A DNA stretch of 64,000 nt, from the NCBI GenBank assembly GCA_017165825.1, contig CM029386.1, positions 2,948,950-3,012,949 of the forward strand, given 5' to 3'. Shown piece after piece: positions 43,080 through 52,538 of the stretch; within the stretch, counting starts at the first letter, position 1, and each line of letters starts with the position of its first letter. This DNA comes from Hepsetus odoe (Eukaryota; Chordata; Actinopteri; Characiformes; Hepsetidae). A program made the position numbers and the translations under genes. The notes under the pieces are model-generated. The model did no database searches. It was not told the DNA's origin and worked only from the letters and a program-made list of their open reading frames with translations.

Positions 43080-43977
43080 GTGCAAGTCTTATGGTGAAAA
43101 GTAGTCGGATGAAAGACTTTTTACAGACTTTAGCACCAAAGTTTGGACCCCGGAGCGGCCGCTGCGTGTTACCGCGCCGCCATCTTGGATCAAACAATTT
43201 CATTATATATTAATAAAAATATTAATTTGTGGTTTAGCACTAAACCAAATTAAGCTATTATTGAAGGTAAAACTCACCTGTGAACAGCAGCACGACTGTA
43301 ATCCATTTCAGATCCATTGTTGAGAAAAACCTGTTCACTTCATGAATGAGGATTTAATCCAGTTTTGTAGCATTAACTTAATTAAACTAGAATGTAATGA
43401 TAAAAAACACACAACTAGTTCATACTCACACCCTGAAGATTAATAAAACCCTCCTTAAAAAGTTTTTTCCTCCTTTATATTTAAGAAAAGGGAAATGTTA
43501 TTTTTTTTTCCTTGTAATGTGTGTTCACTCCTCTGTCTCCCTGAAAGTGCAGTTTCCACATAAGGACTCTATGTATACCTCACTTTAATGCTCCACCTCT
43601 ATGTCCTAGAGGGATATGTTATCCTTAATTGCCATTGGCTGGTGTTAGTTATCATAATCATCTCTGTACATGTAAAATGTAAAAGAAAGTAATTTGCATG
43701 AATTTCTTTTAAACTTTCCCAAACAAAATGAAACAACTGAGCCACTGATACAAGAGTAGCCCTGTTTTGGATCAGCTCAAGTCTCATCTTCAGCACCTCT
43801 GTGGAAACTCAGGGAGGAAATAAGATCTCCTGGTGGCAAAAAAGGATACATTTTCAACAGAAAGGATTGACCTGGTTGCCCTGTGTGGGATCAGTAACCA
43901 GAACCTTAGTAGCACAAGGTGAGAGCTCTCACCCTTTTTTACTGGTGGGTAGCTTTCAAAAGACTGCAGAACATTAG

Positions 43978-44135
43978 TGGGGTGCTCTAGTGGTAGGATA
44001 CGTGCCTATGGAACAAAAGAAAAAAATAATAAAATAAAAAATACCCATCTCCAGCAGGACTATCATTGGGTTCCTGAGCAACACCCTGAACTCCAAGTTG
44101 CTCCAGGGGAACTGTCCCTGGAAGTGGAAAAAATG
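43978..44135 (+). mobile_element. family C SINE, worn
   Basis: Head 'ggtgctctagtggtaggata', then an A-rich replacement, then 'ttcctgagcaacaccctgaa' and 'gttgctccaggggaactgtc'. It is orthologous within the window to 30,125-30,256. Confidence 0.75.
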
Positions 44136-44619
44136 TTTTTACCATGTTTTACAAATGTAAAATTATGTAAACTACAAATGTAAAAACTCGTTTTCATAAA
44201 AGGCTTATGTAGATGTTATGTGTTCTCCTGATTGTTAACCTACAGTAAAGTTTAAAGTGTAAGAAAAAGAGATTGGTCTTGAAAAATCTTCCATTCTTTA
44301 CACATGTAGAGGATGAAACCACACAGATAAATGGAGGGGTCACGGTGGCGGGGTGCGGGAAGGATGTCAGTGCTGAGCCAGTAATCCAAGACATAACTTC
44401 TATTCAAGCGGGTACCAAAATCAGACATTAATCACCCCCCTCCCAAGAGGGCAACTTCGGGAGCGCTCTCCAGTGCCAGAACCTGGAGGGGAGGTAAACC
44501 AAAACAAAAGAAAACACAGCCCCTTTAATGGGGTACACGCTGAGTCCATACATGTAAATTAACAAATAAATAAACAGGGTGGGGGACCTGGACCAGGCAC
44601 AGTCACGGACAGGGCTGCT

Positions 44620-46790
44620 GGCGGTGGTGAGGGGTACCCCAGAGTTTCAGTCCATATTCTCTGGTACAAGTAATTTTTGTATTCATGTTTGGCCATATGT
44701 TTTTTCAGTGCCTTTCTGTTGTCCTGCGTCTCCTCCGTCACCCGTTTCTCCGACTCAATATCGGGGTCCCTGGAGGAATCGTCCGATTGGCTGGAAAGCC
44801 TTGTCCTGTCAAAATCTGAAACAGAGCTAAACACATAAGATTCTTTATGGTTCAAAGAGGAAGAGTCTTCTCCTCATTCTCTGTTTCTACCATCTCAGAA
44901 ACTAAGGTGCAGAATTTGTCATTCTTTATTAACATGTTGTCTCTTGAGTCAGGCTCCTCGTTGGCCCTTTCTTTGTTATCCAGCAGTGCTGACTTGTACG
45001 TCACTGCATGTGCTGCAGAGCCTGATTTGCATGTGAAGGTTCTCTCCCTCACTTCGGGCATTCTCCACAATTCCAATCTCCATGAACAGTGCATAGTCCT
45101 TAACAGACATCTAGGAAAACTGAAAATACAATGATCGACCTCCTTTCACAAGGAGACCATTTTTTGTGTTCCTGTGGGCTTGGTGCCTCCCTCTGTTGTC
45201 TGTGACCTTCAGAGGGGCACCAAATTTCTGAAATTTCCTGGCAAACCTTTTTGACATAGGTATATGCTTACTCCGTTCATGCTCTGGTCCTGTCCCCTTG
45301 TCTTTCTCTGTCCTGTGGCTCTCTACCCCTTGTAACTGCAAGAAGAATCTCAGGGTGTTCAGGTTTTCATAAAAACAATAGCAACGGGACAGTGGTGGCC
45401 TAGTGGTTAGGGAGTTGCCCTTGCATTGGAAGATTGTGGGTTCAATTGCCTCACCAGTAGGTTGCCTTGAGGTACCCTTGAGCAAGGTACCGTCCCCGTC
45501 CTTGTCCTTGCTCCCCGGGAGCTTTCAATAGCTGCCCACTGCTGCACTGTGTTTGCATGGGTTCATTTCATTGTGGTTCGCTGTGCTGTGACCTCACAAT
45601 GACAAGGGTTTTCACTTTTTTTCAACTTCTTGGCTTCTTTTCTATACTGACACATGCAAAACGGTGTACAAACTGACCTCCTTGAACATGCTCCTTTAGA
45701 GGGTCCATAGTAACCTTGTGGAGCACTTCTTTAGTGTAGCCCTGTGATGTCCCATATCGCACACCACTACCATCGATCCTGATGAGGCTGAACTTGCTGT
45801 TAGACAATCAAGCAATAGGAGACTTGGTGTGAAAGTAATTGTGGAGATAGAGTGAGATATCGATGAGGTTGAAAGGCTCAGGTTCAATGTTGATCTTTTT
45901 CTTTCTCTCCTCATCCGTCAGACTGTTCCTCCACTGCTCCTCTTTGAAGCTCTCCACCAGGGTCCCAGCATGCACAGGGGTCTCTCTCCGAGCTTTATCC
46001 AGTTTAGCCTGCAGAGCAGCACTGTTGTCTTGCACCTGTTTCAACTCTGTTCTGAACCATTTCAGCTGTTCTTCCATAGTAGCCACTTTAGTCTCCAGCA
46101 TCTCCTGTTCCTCTGTTCTTTTCAGCCATTCCCTCCAAACAACATTAGCAGCTTGCAATTCCCTTTCCAGGACCTCTCTCTCTTTCACAAGTTTACTGAC
46201 CTCTATGTGAAACTCACCTTTGTCTTGAGCAAGAGCCTTTCTTTCCATTTTCATGGGTTTGATGTCACTCTGGCACAGAGACAAGAGTCCTTTGGTCTCC
46301 TCAAGTTGAGAAAGCAGATGGGTGATCCTTTCCTCGGTTTTCTGTCGTTCGTCTGTGACTGAAGCATTCACCTATAGCATGGAGGACTCCTTTTCTGTCA
46401 GCTGCTGGTCATGCTTGGTCAGCAACTCCTTCTGTTGAGTGATCTGAATGGTCATGCAGCTGATTTGTTCATCTCTTTGGTGGATGTCCACGAGAAGTGC
46501 ATTGCAGGTTTTTCTGATTTAACCCTTAGTTTCTCCTGGACACTGTTCAAGCTTTCAGTTAACCACATGATCTGTTCTCCCTGGTTCTTTTCATTTTCCA
46601 GATACCCAGCTTGCCTCTTTTAGTTCCCTTCTAACTATAGCCAAATTCTCCTGAAGAGAACATACCTCAGTTTGGTTGCTTTCCTGCAGCTGGTAGTTCC
46701 TGGCCTGGAGAGAGATGCTTTCATCTTCCAATCGCTTACACTTCCTCTCCAGTTCTCTTACTCCTAATTCAAATCAGCCACAAAACTGAA
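44620..46790 (-). pseudogene. coiled-coil cargo gene, broken
   Basis: The minus-strand coding sequence starts near 46,785 with heptad-rich 'ELERKCKRLEDESISLQ'. It shifts frame twice (about 46,610 and 46,510) and then stays open for 187 codons at 46,371-45,808: coiled coil, for example 'EEQLKWFRTELKQVQDNSAA', ending 'DISLYLHNYFHTKSPIA' and TGA. In the same frame it continues with 'KFSLIRIDGSGVRYGTSQGY' and 'EVLHKVTMDPLKEHVQ' to the SINE at 45,620. Beyond the SINE it resumes in frame with 'ENLNTLRFFLQLQGVES', 'KRFARKFQKFGAPLKV' and 'GLLVKGGRSLYFQFS' to a stop at 45,111. Further frames lie at 45,094-44,852 and 44,855-44,620. About 200 residues of predicted coiled coil come first, then a globular-looking part that I do not recognise. 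The function is unknown. Confidence 0.6.
45389..45620 (+). mobile_element. tRNA-derived SINE, family B, full length
   Basis: Head 'acagtggtggcctagtggtt', body 'ggtacccttgagcaaggtac', tail 'gacaagggttttcacttttt'. It is inserted in the cargo gene. The coding frame is continuous when its two sides are compared, with gttg/caac as a possible short duplication. Confidence 0.9.
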
Positions 46791-47173
46791 AAAGGAACTA
46801 ACAGAACCACCCGTAACATAGGGCTTCACATATTGAATGAACTGCGCTCTGTTCTGACTCACTGAGGCTTAAGTAGTCAGCCTCCATGTAGCACACCTGT
46901 GCCTAATGTGCTCAGGTGTGCTCCGTCAGAACAGAGCGCCCTATACCATGAACAAAACATCAACAAAACACTCAAAACCCTGGCAGTTCATTTGAACAAT
47001 CAGGTGAAAGTTTAGAACTTGAGGTTGGACTCACCACTTCTTAGCAAGACAGATTTTGTACAAATGGATGAAATTGAAAATTATTTTTACCATCCCCGGG
47101 ATTGGACGACCAACAAACAATGAGTGCATTTCTTGAAATAGACTGTGAAGTCACCAAAGAATCATCTTTCCCC

Positions 47174-47390
47174 AAGGTTGGAAGGTTGTGAGTTTAAATC
47201 CTAGACCAGTAACTTGCACTGAGGTACCCTTGAGTAAGGTACCATCCACATCTCCCTGAGTGCTTTAAATAGCTGCCCTCTGCAGCACCATTTGTATGGT
47301 TAAATGACAGAGGCTGAATTTTGTTGTGTTACTGTGTGTTGTGTCGTGTTTCATGATGACAAAAATAGTCACTTTCATTTTCACTTAATT
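47174..47390 (+). mobile_element. tRNA-derived SINE, family B, 5'-truncated
   Basis: It runs from 'ggttggaaggttgtgag' through 'gtacccttgagtaaggtacc' to the tail 'gtcactttcattttcactt'. Confidence 0.8.
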
Positions 47391-47496
47391 GGTAACTAAA
47401 GGCCTCCATGAAAGCTATCACAAAAGCCGGGTTTTTGTTTGGATGAGATAAAAGTTCAACAGTCTGGGTTTAATTAAGAAGTGGCATATTTAGAGA

Positions 47497-48957
47497 GATG
47501 AAAACACTCCAGCTGAGGAACAAAAGATGGTGGTGGAAGATGGCAGTACATGTTTTAAGATGCCGCAATGAAAGCTATAGCATTAAGGGTAAGGAAACCT
47601 GGTGGTGGAACCAAGAAGTCCAGGAGTGTATACAGAAGAAGAGGGAGGCAAAGAAGACATGGGACAGTCAGAGAGATGAAGAAAGCAGACAGGTGTACAA
47701 GGAGATGAACCACAGGAAGAAGAAAGCAGTGGTGAAGGCCAAATATAAGGTGTTTGGTGAATTGTATGAGAGGTTGGACAGGAAAGAGGGAAAAAAGGAC
47801 CTTTACCGATTGGCTAGACAGAGAGACAGATCTGGGAAAGATATGCGGCAGGTCAGGGCGATTAAAGACAGAAATGGAAACGTACTCACAGGTAAACAGA
47901 GCATGTTGAGCAGATGGAAGGAATACTTTGAGGGGCTGATGAATGAAGAAAATGAGAGAGAGAGAAGACTGGATGATGTGAGGAGAGTGAACCAGGAAGT
48001 GCAGCATATAAACAAGATGAAAGTAAGGGCAGCAATGAAGAGGATGAAGAATGGCATACCAGTGGAAGCATGGAGGTGTTTAGGGGAGATGGCAGTTGAG
48101 TTTCTGATCAGATTGTTTAACACAATCTTGGAAAGTGAGAGGAGCCTGAGGAGCGGAGACGAAGTGCACTGGTACCGATCTTCAAGAATAAGGGTGATGC
48201 ACAGAGCTGTAGTAACCAAAGAGGGATAAAGTTGATCAGCCACACCATGAAGCTATGGGAAAGAGTAGTGGAAGCTAGGTGAAAAGAGGTGAGGACTAGT
48301 GAACAGCGGTATTGTTTCATACTGAGAAAGAGCACCACAGATGCAATGTTTTCTCTGAGGGTGTTGATGGAGAAGTACAGAGAATGTCAGAAGGAGCTGC
48401 ATTGTGCCTTTGTGGACTTGGAGAAAGCATATGACAGGGTGCCTAGAGAGGACTTGTGGTTTTGTATGAGGAAGTCTGGTGTTACAGAGAAGTATGTGAC
48501 AGTAGTTCAGCATATGTATGATGGCAGTGTAACAGTGGTGAGATCTGCAGTGTGAGAGATGGATGCATTTAAGGTAGAGGTTGGATTGCATCAAGGATCA
48601 GCACTGAGCCCATTCAGTGAGTAATGGACAGGTTGATGGACGAGGTTAGACAGGAGTCTCTGTGGACGATGATGTTTGCTGATGATATTGTGATCTCTAG
48701 TGAGAGTAGGGAGCAGCTTGAGGAGAACCTGGAGAGATGGAGATCTGCTCTAGAGAGGAGAGGAATGAAAGTGAGTAGGGCAAAGAAGAGGAAGACCAAA
48801 GAGGAAGTTTATGGACGTGGTGAGAGAGGACATGCAGGTGGTCGGTTTTAAGCAGGAAGATGCAGAGGACCGGAAGAAATGGAGACAGTTGATCCGCTGT
48901 GGTGACCCCTAAACGGGAGCAGCTGAAAGAAAAACAAGAAGAAGAAGAAGAATGAAA
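47497..48957 (+). mobile_element. RTE-type LINE, 5'-truncated, with 3' end
   Basis: The plus strand reads the linker ('GKETWWWNQEVQECIQKKR', 'DLYRLARQRDRSGKDMRQV'), then reverse transcriptase ('QRYCFILRKSTTDAMFSLRV', 'FVDLEKAYDRVPREDLWFC', 'GLHQGSALSP'), the FADDIV catalytic area (48,675-48,695), and after an internal deletion the terminus 'gatccgctgtggtgacccc' with a (gaagaa)n tail. The frame is broken at about 48,145-48,300 and several later points. It is the longest RTE copy in the window. Confidence 0.9.
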
Positions 48958-49429
48958 ACTATAGCAGTGAATTCCACAGGAACCTGAGTGCCATACATAT
49001 CTGTTAAAGAACATTTTTAATGCAAATGAGCCTCTCAGTGTATGTACAGACTAGGCAGGAGTTACTGGTTATTGCATTCAGCAGGGCATGAATACATTTG
49101 ATTAAAATCAATGTTCTAGTGTGTACTAGAGGTCTTTGCAGTTTAAAAACATTATACATACACTTGATAAACAAGATCACAGGTTCTTGAAGTGGAAGAT
49201 GACTTTTATGGTGTCAAACATCATTTACAAACTCTGAAATATTCTTACTTTTTTAAAATTAGATTACATTAATATAATATATTTGGATTTCAAATTCAGA
49301 AAAGCAGTCCACAGCAACACCAAATCACTGAAATTGAATAACATTAGAACAGGATCTGGTTTCAGTTTTCAGTGATGCAAAGAGAAAGGAAAAGACCCTT
49401 TAAAATGAAGTTAGTACCAGGATTTCTCT

Positions 49430-49431
<2 letters not shown>
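48958..49431. other. 3' flank of lectin pseudogene, duplicated at 51,700-51,930
   Basis: 'acacttgataaacaagatca' with 'aggttcttgaagtggaag' (49,150-49,195) recurs at 51,780-51,812 and partly at 50,160-50,195. No gene seen. Confidence 0.55.

Positions 49432-49471
<40 letters not shown>
49432..49471. repeat. (CA)n microsatellite
   Basis: Pure CA run. Confidence 0.95.
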
Positions 49472-49476
<5 letters not shown>

Positions 49477-49481
49477 GCACT

Positions 49482-49851
49482 CTAATATTCATAGGTGGTG
49501 CACATAAAGTTGAGTTTCTGGTTCTCAGGTAGGCTGATCCACTGATGTTTTCCTCCAGACTGCACTGCTCTGGTTCTCTCTACAGGACTGCAGTCTTCTC
49601 CCCCTGTCCCGTTACCTGGTGCCCATTTCTGGTAGCAGATGGACACTCCATTCACCCAGAACCAGATGCTTAGGTTACAGGTGTGATGCAGACCCACCTA
49701 TACACATGTTCAGTGGAGGCTTTCTGTACCACCTCCATCACCCAGTGCTGGATCTCCTCTGAGTGAACTGAGACCAGGTCCACATGACGCCCCTTGCTGT
49801 ATCTCAGAGCTTCTCTCCAGGTCAGATTCTGATTCACCAGCTTCAGCTTGT
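49482..49851 (-). pseudogene. C-type lectin pseudogene, last-type CTLD
   Basis: An acceptor ('gttctgtctccag') leads into 'KLKLVNQNLTWREALRY'. The following Cys codon has become Ser ('YSKGRHVDLV'), which removes the first disulfide of the domain. A one-base insertion at 'EHVYRW' (about 49,698) shifts the frame. The rest ('FWFWVNGVSICYQKWAPGNG' to 'LNFMCTTYEY' and TAG) is in the other frame. No other CTLD exons or first exon are found next to it. It belongs to the same family as the terminal domain of the intact gene. Confidence 0.9.
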
Positions 49852-50044
49852 CTGGAGACAGAACATGAGTGAACAGATTAGACATGCTGGTGTCTTCATT
49901 CAACAAACCTTTGCTGTGAAAACTAGCAGATATAATTAATATGATCCATTTCATTAGTTTATGTTAATAAATAATGATCATGATTATTTCCACTGCTTTC
50001 AACACAATATCAAATATAATTTACATTTTACATTGCTTTTTATA

Positions 50045-50158
50045 GTGTATTTGTTTCCAAAATAATAAACACTTGTTGTTCATGGTCCTTTTCATGGAGA
50101 AATCAAAGAGTGTTGTCTAATTTCATAAGGGGGGCTAATAATTTTGGCCTCAACTGTA
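50045..50158. mobile_element. arm of a Tc1-like element
   Basis: It ends in 'ggctaataattttggcctca' then actgta, the terminal inverted repeat of a fish Tc1-like family, followed by TA. The other arm and a transposase were not found. Confidence 0.6.
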
Positions 50159-50417
50159 CATGCACTTGATAAACAAGGTCCCAGATTCTTGAAATGTATC
50201 CCTTATTTGAAAGCATTAAAAAAAAAAAAAACATCTCAGCCATCAGCTGGTGTCACATTTCAGGAACATCTGGAGATATTATCACTGAAGAGGAAGTGGA
50301 AAACTGCCATTTTACATGAGGTTATATGAAACTGTCCTAAGCAACACCTGCACAATGGAGATTTGTAGAAGATTACAAGCAAATAATTAATCATTTTTAT
50401 TCTATTTTCTTTTATGA

Positions 50418-50488
50418 AGAAATGGAGACAGTTGATCCGCTGTGGCGACCCCTAAACGGGAGCAGCCGAAAGAAAAAGAAGAAGAAAA
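50418..50488 (+). mobile_element. RTE-type LINE, extreme 3' end
   Basis: 'gacagttgatccgctgtggc' and 'ctaaacgggagcagccgaaa' followed by an A/G tail. About 70 bases only. Confidence 0.85.
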
Positions 50489-50694
50489 TTCTATTTTCTT
50501 TTATATTTATACTGCAATGAAGGTTTACCACAACATGGACTGCTCAGCTTAGCCATGGCATGAAGAAGGTATCCTCAAAGATTGATCTGTCAGAAGGCAC
50601 ATCCTTTGGAGGGAGCATAGTGCTAAAGGCATGAAGAAAACAATGAGTTGGCTTTCTGCAGAGTGGATATGAGTGCTAGGAAAGCCCTATTGGA

Positions 50695-50855
50695 AAGTGA
50701 AAGTGAAATGAAAGGGACTAACACAACAAAACACATTCTCTTTTTAACCCACACACACCATCCAGCAGGAGCCAGCCATATCCAGTATCCAGGGAGCAGC
50801 GCCAGGGGCAGTACCTTGCTCAAGAGTACCTAAGGATTATCTTCTGATCCAGGAC
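50695..50855 (-). mobile_element. tRNA-derived SINE, family B fragment
   Basis: Tail 'aaagtgaaagtgaaatgaaa', then 'agggagcagcgccaggggca' and 'gtaccttgctcaagagtacc'. The head is lost. Confidence 0.75.
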
Positions 50856-51934
50856 CCATGTTATAAAAGGCTGTTAAAGTAGATGTTAGAAATCCTTTTG
50901 GTTGATACTCTACAGGAAATCATTAATTTAGACCCTCTTAACAGAAACATCACAAAAAAGGAGTCACAAAGGTTTCTTTGAGTGATGCCATGAAAGAAAA
51001 AGGGTCCTTCATTCTTTTCGTGTGTGGAGGAATAGAAGCAAACAGACAAATGGAGCTTTTGCATTGATTTTTATATGCAGAAACGTAAAGCAGTTATTTT
51101 AAAATTACATTTTAAAACTTTATAGACAGAACGAGGATGATACATACAACAGAAGTTTTCAAGATATCCAGAAAACAAATAAGAAAAAAATATTAAACCT
51201 GGCCATTTCTTTATATATGCAAAAAATATAATAAAACGTTTCACAAAATCAATAAAATTTACATTGGCTCTATAACTTTGGTCATGTTAATTTATAGTAC
51301 AAATGTGCCCCTTTAAAATGGGAATACAATACATTTAAAGGTACATTAATTTTATTGTACACTCATTATAAAAAGCCCCAGTGATATAGCTTTCTTCAGA
51401 TCGGTCCTGGAGTGCTCGTGTCCACACACAGTCTGGAAGTTCCCCTTCTACCAACTCACAAGCCCTCAAGATGCCAATTCTAATGTAAGAACCACCAGGT
51501 GTTTACAAAATAATCAACCTGTGCTGGAGCCTGAACCAAAGCCCCCTGGTATACTTAACAGATCTCCATAACCTTCATCCATGAAATACAAAAGCTTTCA
51601 GATTTACTTAACCAAGTGGTAAGCGTTCAAAAGCAATGCAAAGGAAAACAGAAAATGAAACCCTTTTCAAAAACCTACTGATCACTGACATAGTTTTTCA
51701 AAGCAAAGCTTTCCACAGAGCTTGAATACGTTTGATAAATCAATCTTCTAGAGTGGTCTGGAATAAATGAACATGGGTACACTTGATAAATAAGGTCCCA
51801 AGTTCTTGCAGTGGAAGCCAACTTCTGTTTATCTATTTCTATATTAGGAAGCAAGTGATGATCCAGGAGTCTTCAATGCTGGCAAGAGAAAAAAGACCCT
51901 TTTAAATCAAGCTCATATCACAAACAAGCACACT
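50856..51934. other. no gene seen
   Basis: A/T-rich DNA with only short frames. The last 230 bases match the 3' flank of the lectin pseudogene at 49,482. Confidence 0.45.
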
Positions 51935-52538
51935 CTAATCTTCATAGCTGGTGCAGATGAAGTTGAGCGTCTGGGTCTCAGGGAGACTGATCCATGATGT
52001 TCTCCAGACTGTATGGCTCCGTTTGTCTCTAAAAGACTGCAGGTTTCTCCCCCTATCCCCTTACCTAGAGCCCAGTTCTCATAGCAGAGAGAAAGCCCAG
52101 TCACCCAGAACCAGAAACCCTGAGTGCAGGTGTAGCACAAGCCTTGCCAAACATGGTCTGTGGAGGCTTTCTGTACTACCTCCATCACCTAGAGCTGGAT
52201 CTCCTAAGAGTGAACTGAGACCTGGTCCACATGATGCTCCCTGCTATATCTCAGAGCCTCTCTCCAGGTCAGACTCTGCTCCACCAAGATCAGCTTATCT
52301 CGACACAGAAGGATGTTGATGAAGAGTGTTCTGATAAATGGGTTTTGCAGCTATCAAAAACTGATTATAAATCACTAAAGAAGTGAAATATGACTCACTC
52401 TTCTGGCAGATGAATGGGATTTTGTTGGTACAGTTCTGATCACTCCAGAATCCTTGTTGTCACAGACACTGCAGCAAACTATTTATCAGGTCCAGAGCTC
52501 CATTATCTGAACAAGGAGTTACTCTGATCAGACCCAAT
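51935..52538 (-). pseudogene. C-type lectin pseudogene cut by an L2 LINE
   Basis: The last-type CTLD spans 52,298-51,935. It reads 'LILVEQSLTWREALRYSREH' (first Cys again changed to Ser), then two stops around 'VHS*EIQL*', then 'VVQKASTDHVWQGLCYTC' and a frame change after 'GEHHGS'. The ending 'TLNFICTSYED' and TAG survive in another frame. A second CTLD piece at 52,538-52,395 ends with the usual donor and is cut at its upstream side by the LINE starting near 52,529. No first exon is seen on the far side of the LINE. Confidence 0.85.

Larger units (their letters stand above)
39759..43188 (-). mobile_element. nearly full-length Rex1/Babar-like non-LTR retrotransposon
   Basis: A 3.4-kb insertion in lectin intron 1. 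From the 5' end (43,188): a leader starting with 'ccaagatggcggc', one ORF with an AP-type endonuclease ('LFIVAGDFNH', 'GHSDHISVLL') and reverse transcriptase ('YSSAFNTIIPQ', 'GAPQGCVLSP', 'KFADDTTVVGL'), and a 3' UTR ending 'aaatcctacttgacttg'. 'SSAFNT' is the sequence that classic Rex1 primers target, so I place it in the Rex1/Babar group of the CR1/L2 lineage. At least four other pieces of the family are in this window. Confidence 0.9.
37999..43317 (-). pseudogene. three-CTLD C-type lectin gene, probably frameshifted
   Basis: Exons on the minus strand: 43,317-43,278 (signal start 'MDLKWITVVLLFT', 40 bases), 39,362-38,986 (CTLD1), 38,847-38,494 (CTLD2) and 38,360-37,999 (CTLD3 with stop TAA). 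All introns are phase 1 with GT/AG borders. CTLD1 has the EPN motif ('SGEPNNAAGNEYC') and WND, the mannose-type calcium/sugar site. CTLD2 has QPD ('SSQPDNQGGNENC') and WND, the galactose-type site. CTLD3 ('WAPGNSTGGEDC') lacks the motif. Exon 2 is 377 bases, one short of a multiple of three; the missing base is near 'tgtaaaaccctttt' (39,000-39,015) and would end the protein soon after CTLD1. Intron 1 holds a SINE and a 3.4-kb LINE. The protein should be secreted because no membrane segment is seen. A sequencing error in the homopolymer run is the main alternative to a true pseudogene. Confidence 0.8.
44338..46985 (-). mobile_element. 2.65-kb element with coiled-coil cargo, family unknown
   Basis: Its left end (from 'tcacggtggcggggtgcggg') and right end ('ctgcgctctgttctgac' to 'cagaacagagcgcccta' and beyond) match the two ends of the short element at 21,399-21,775. 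The minus strand begins with a TATA-like 'ctacttaagcc' (46,868-46,878) and an 'acccgtaacatag' (revcomp) leader also found in the short copy, then a long coding region, and ends with a polyadenylation-like 'gaatagaag'. So the short copy has the same outside with other contents. I found no integrase, reverse transcriptase or transposase. A SINE is inserted at 45,389-45,620. Confidence 0.6.
43795..47165. repeat. inverted paralogue of 29,296-30,420 (long copy)
   Basis: It holds the same blocks as 29,296-30,420 in reverse order and orientation, with the 2.65-kb element 44,338-46,985 between 'ctacatgtgtagagg'-like and 'gtgaagtcaccaaagaatc' blocks. It lies upstream of the three-CTLD lectin gene. Confidence 0.8.

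Noticed and set aside
45863..46362. Serine/leucine-rich frames on the plus strand (115-130 codons)
   Set aside because: Mirror image of the coiled-coil gene on the minus strand.
47555..48243. Leu/Ser-rich frames on the minus strand (146-150 codons)
   Set aside because: Antisense to the RTE LINE coding strand.
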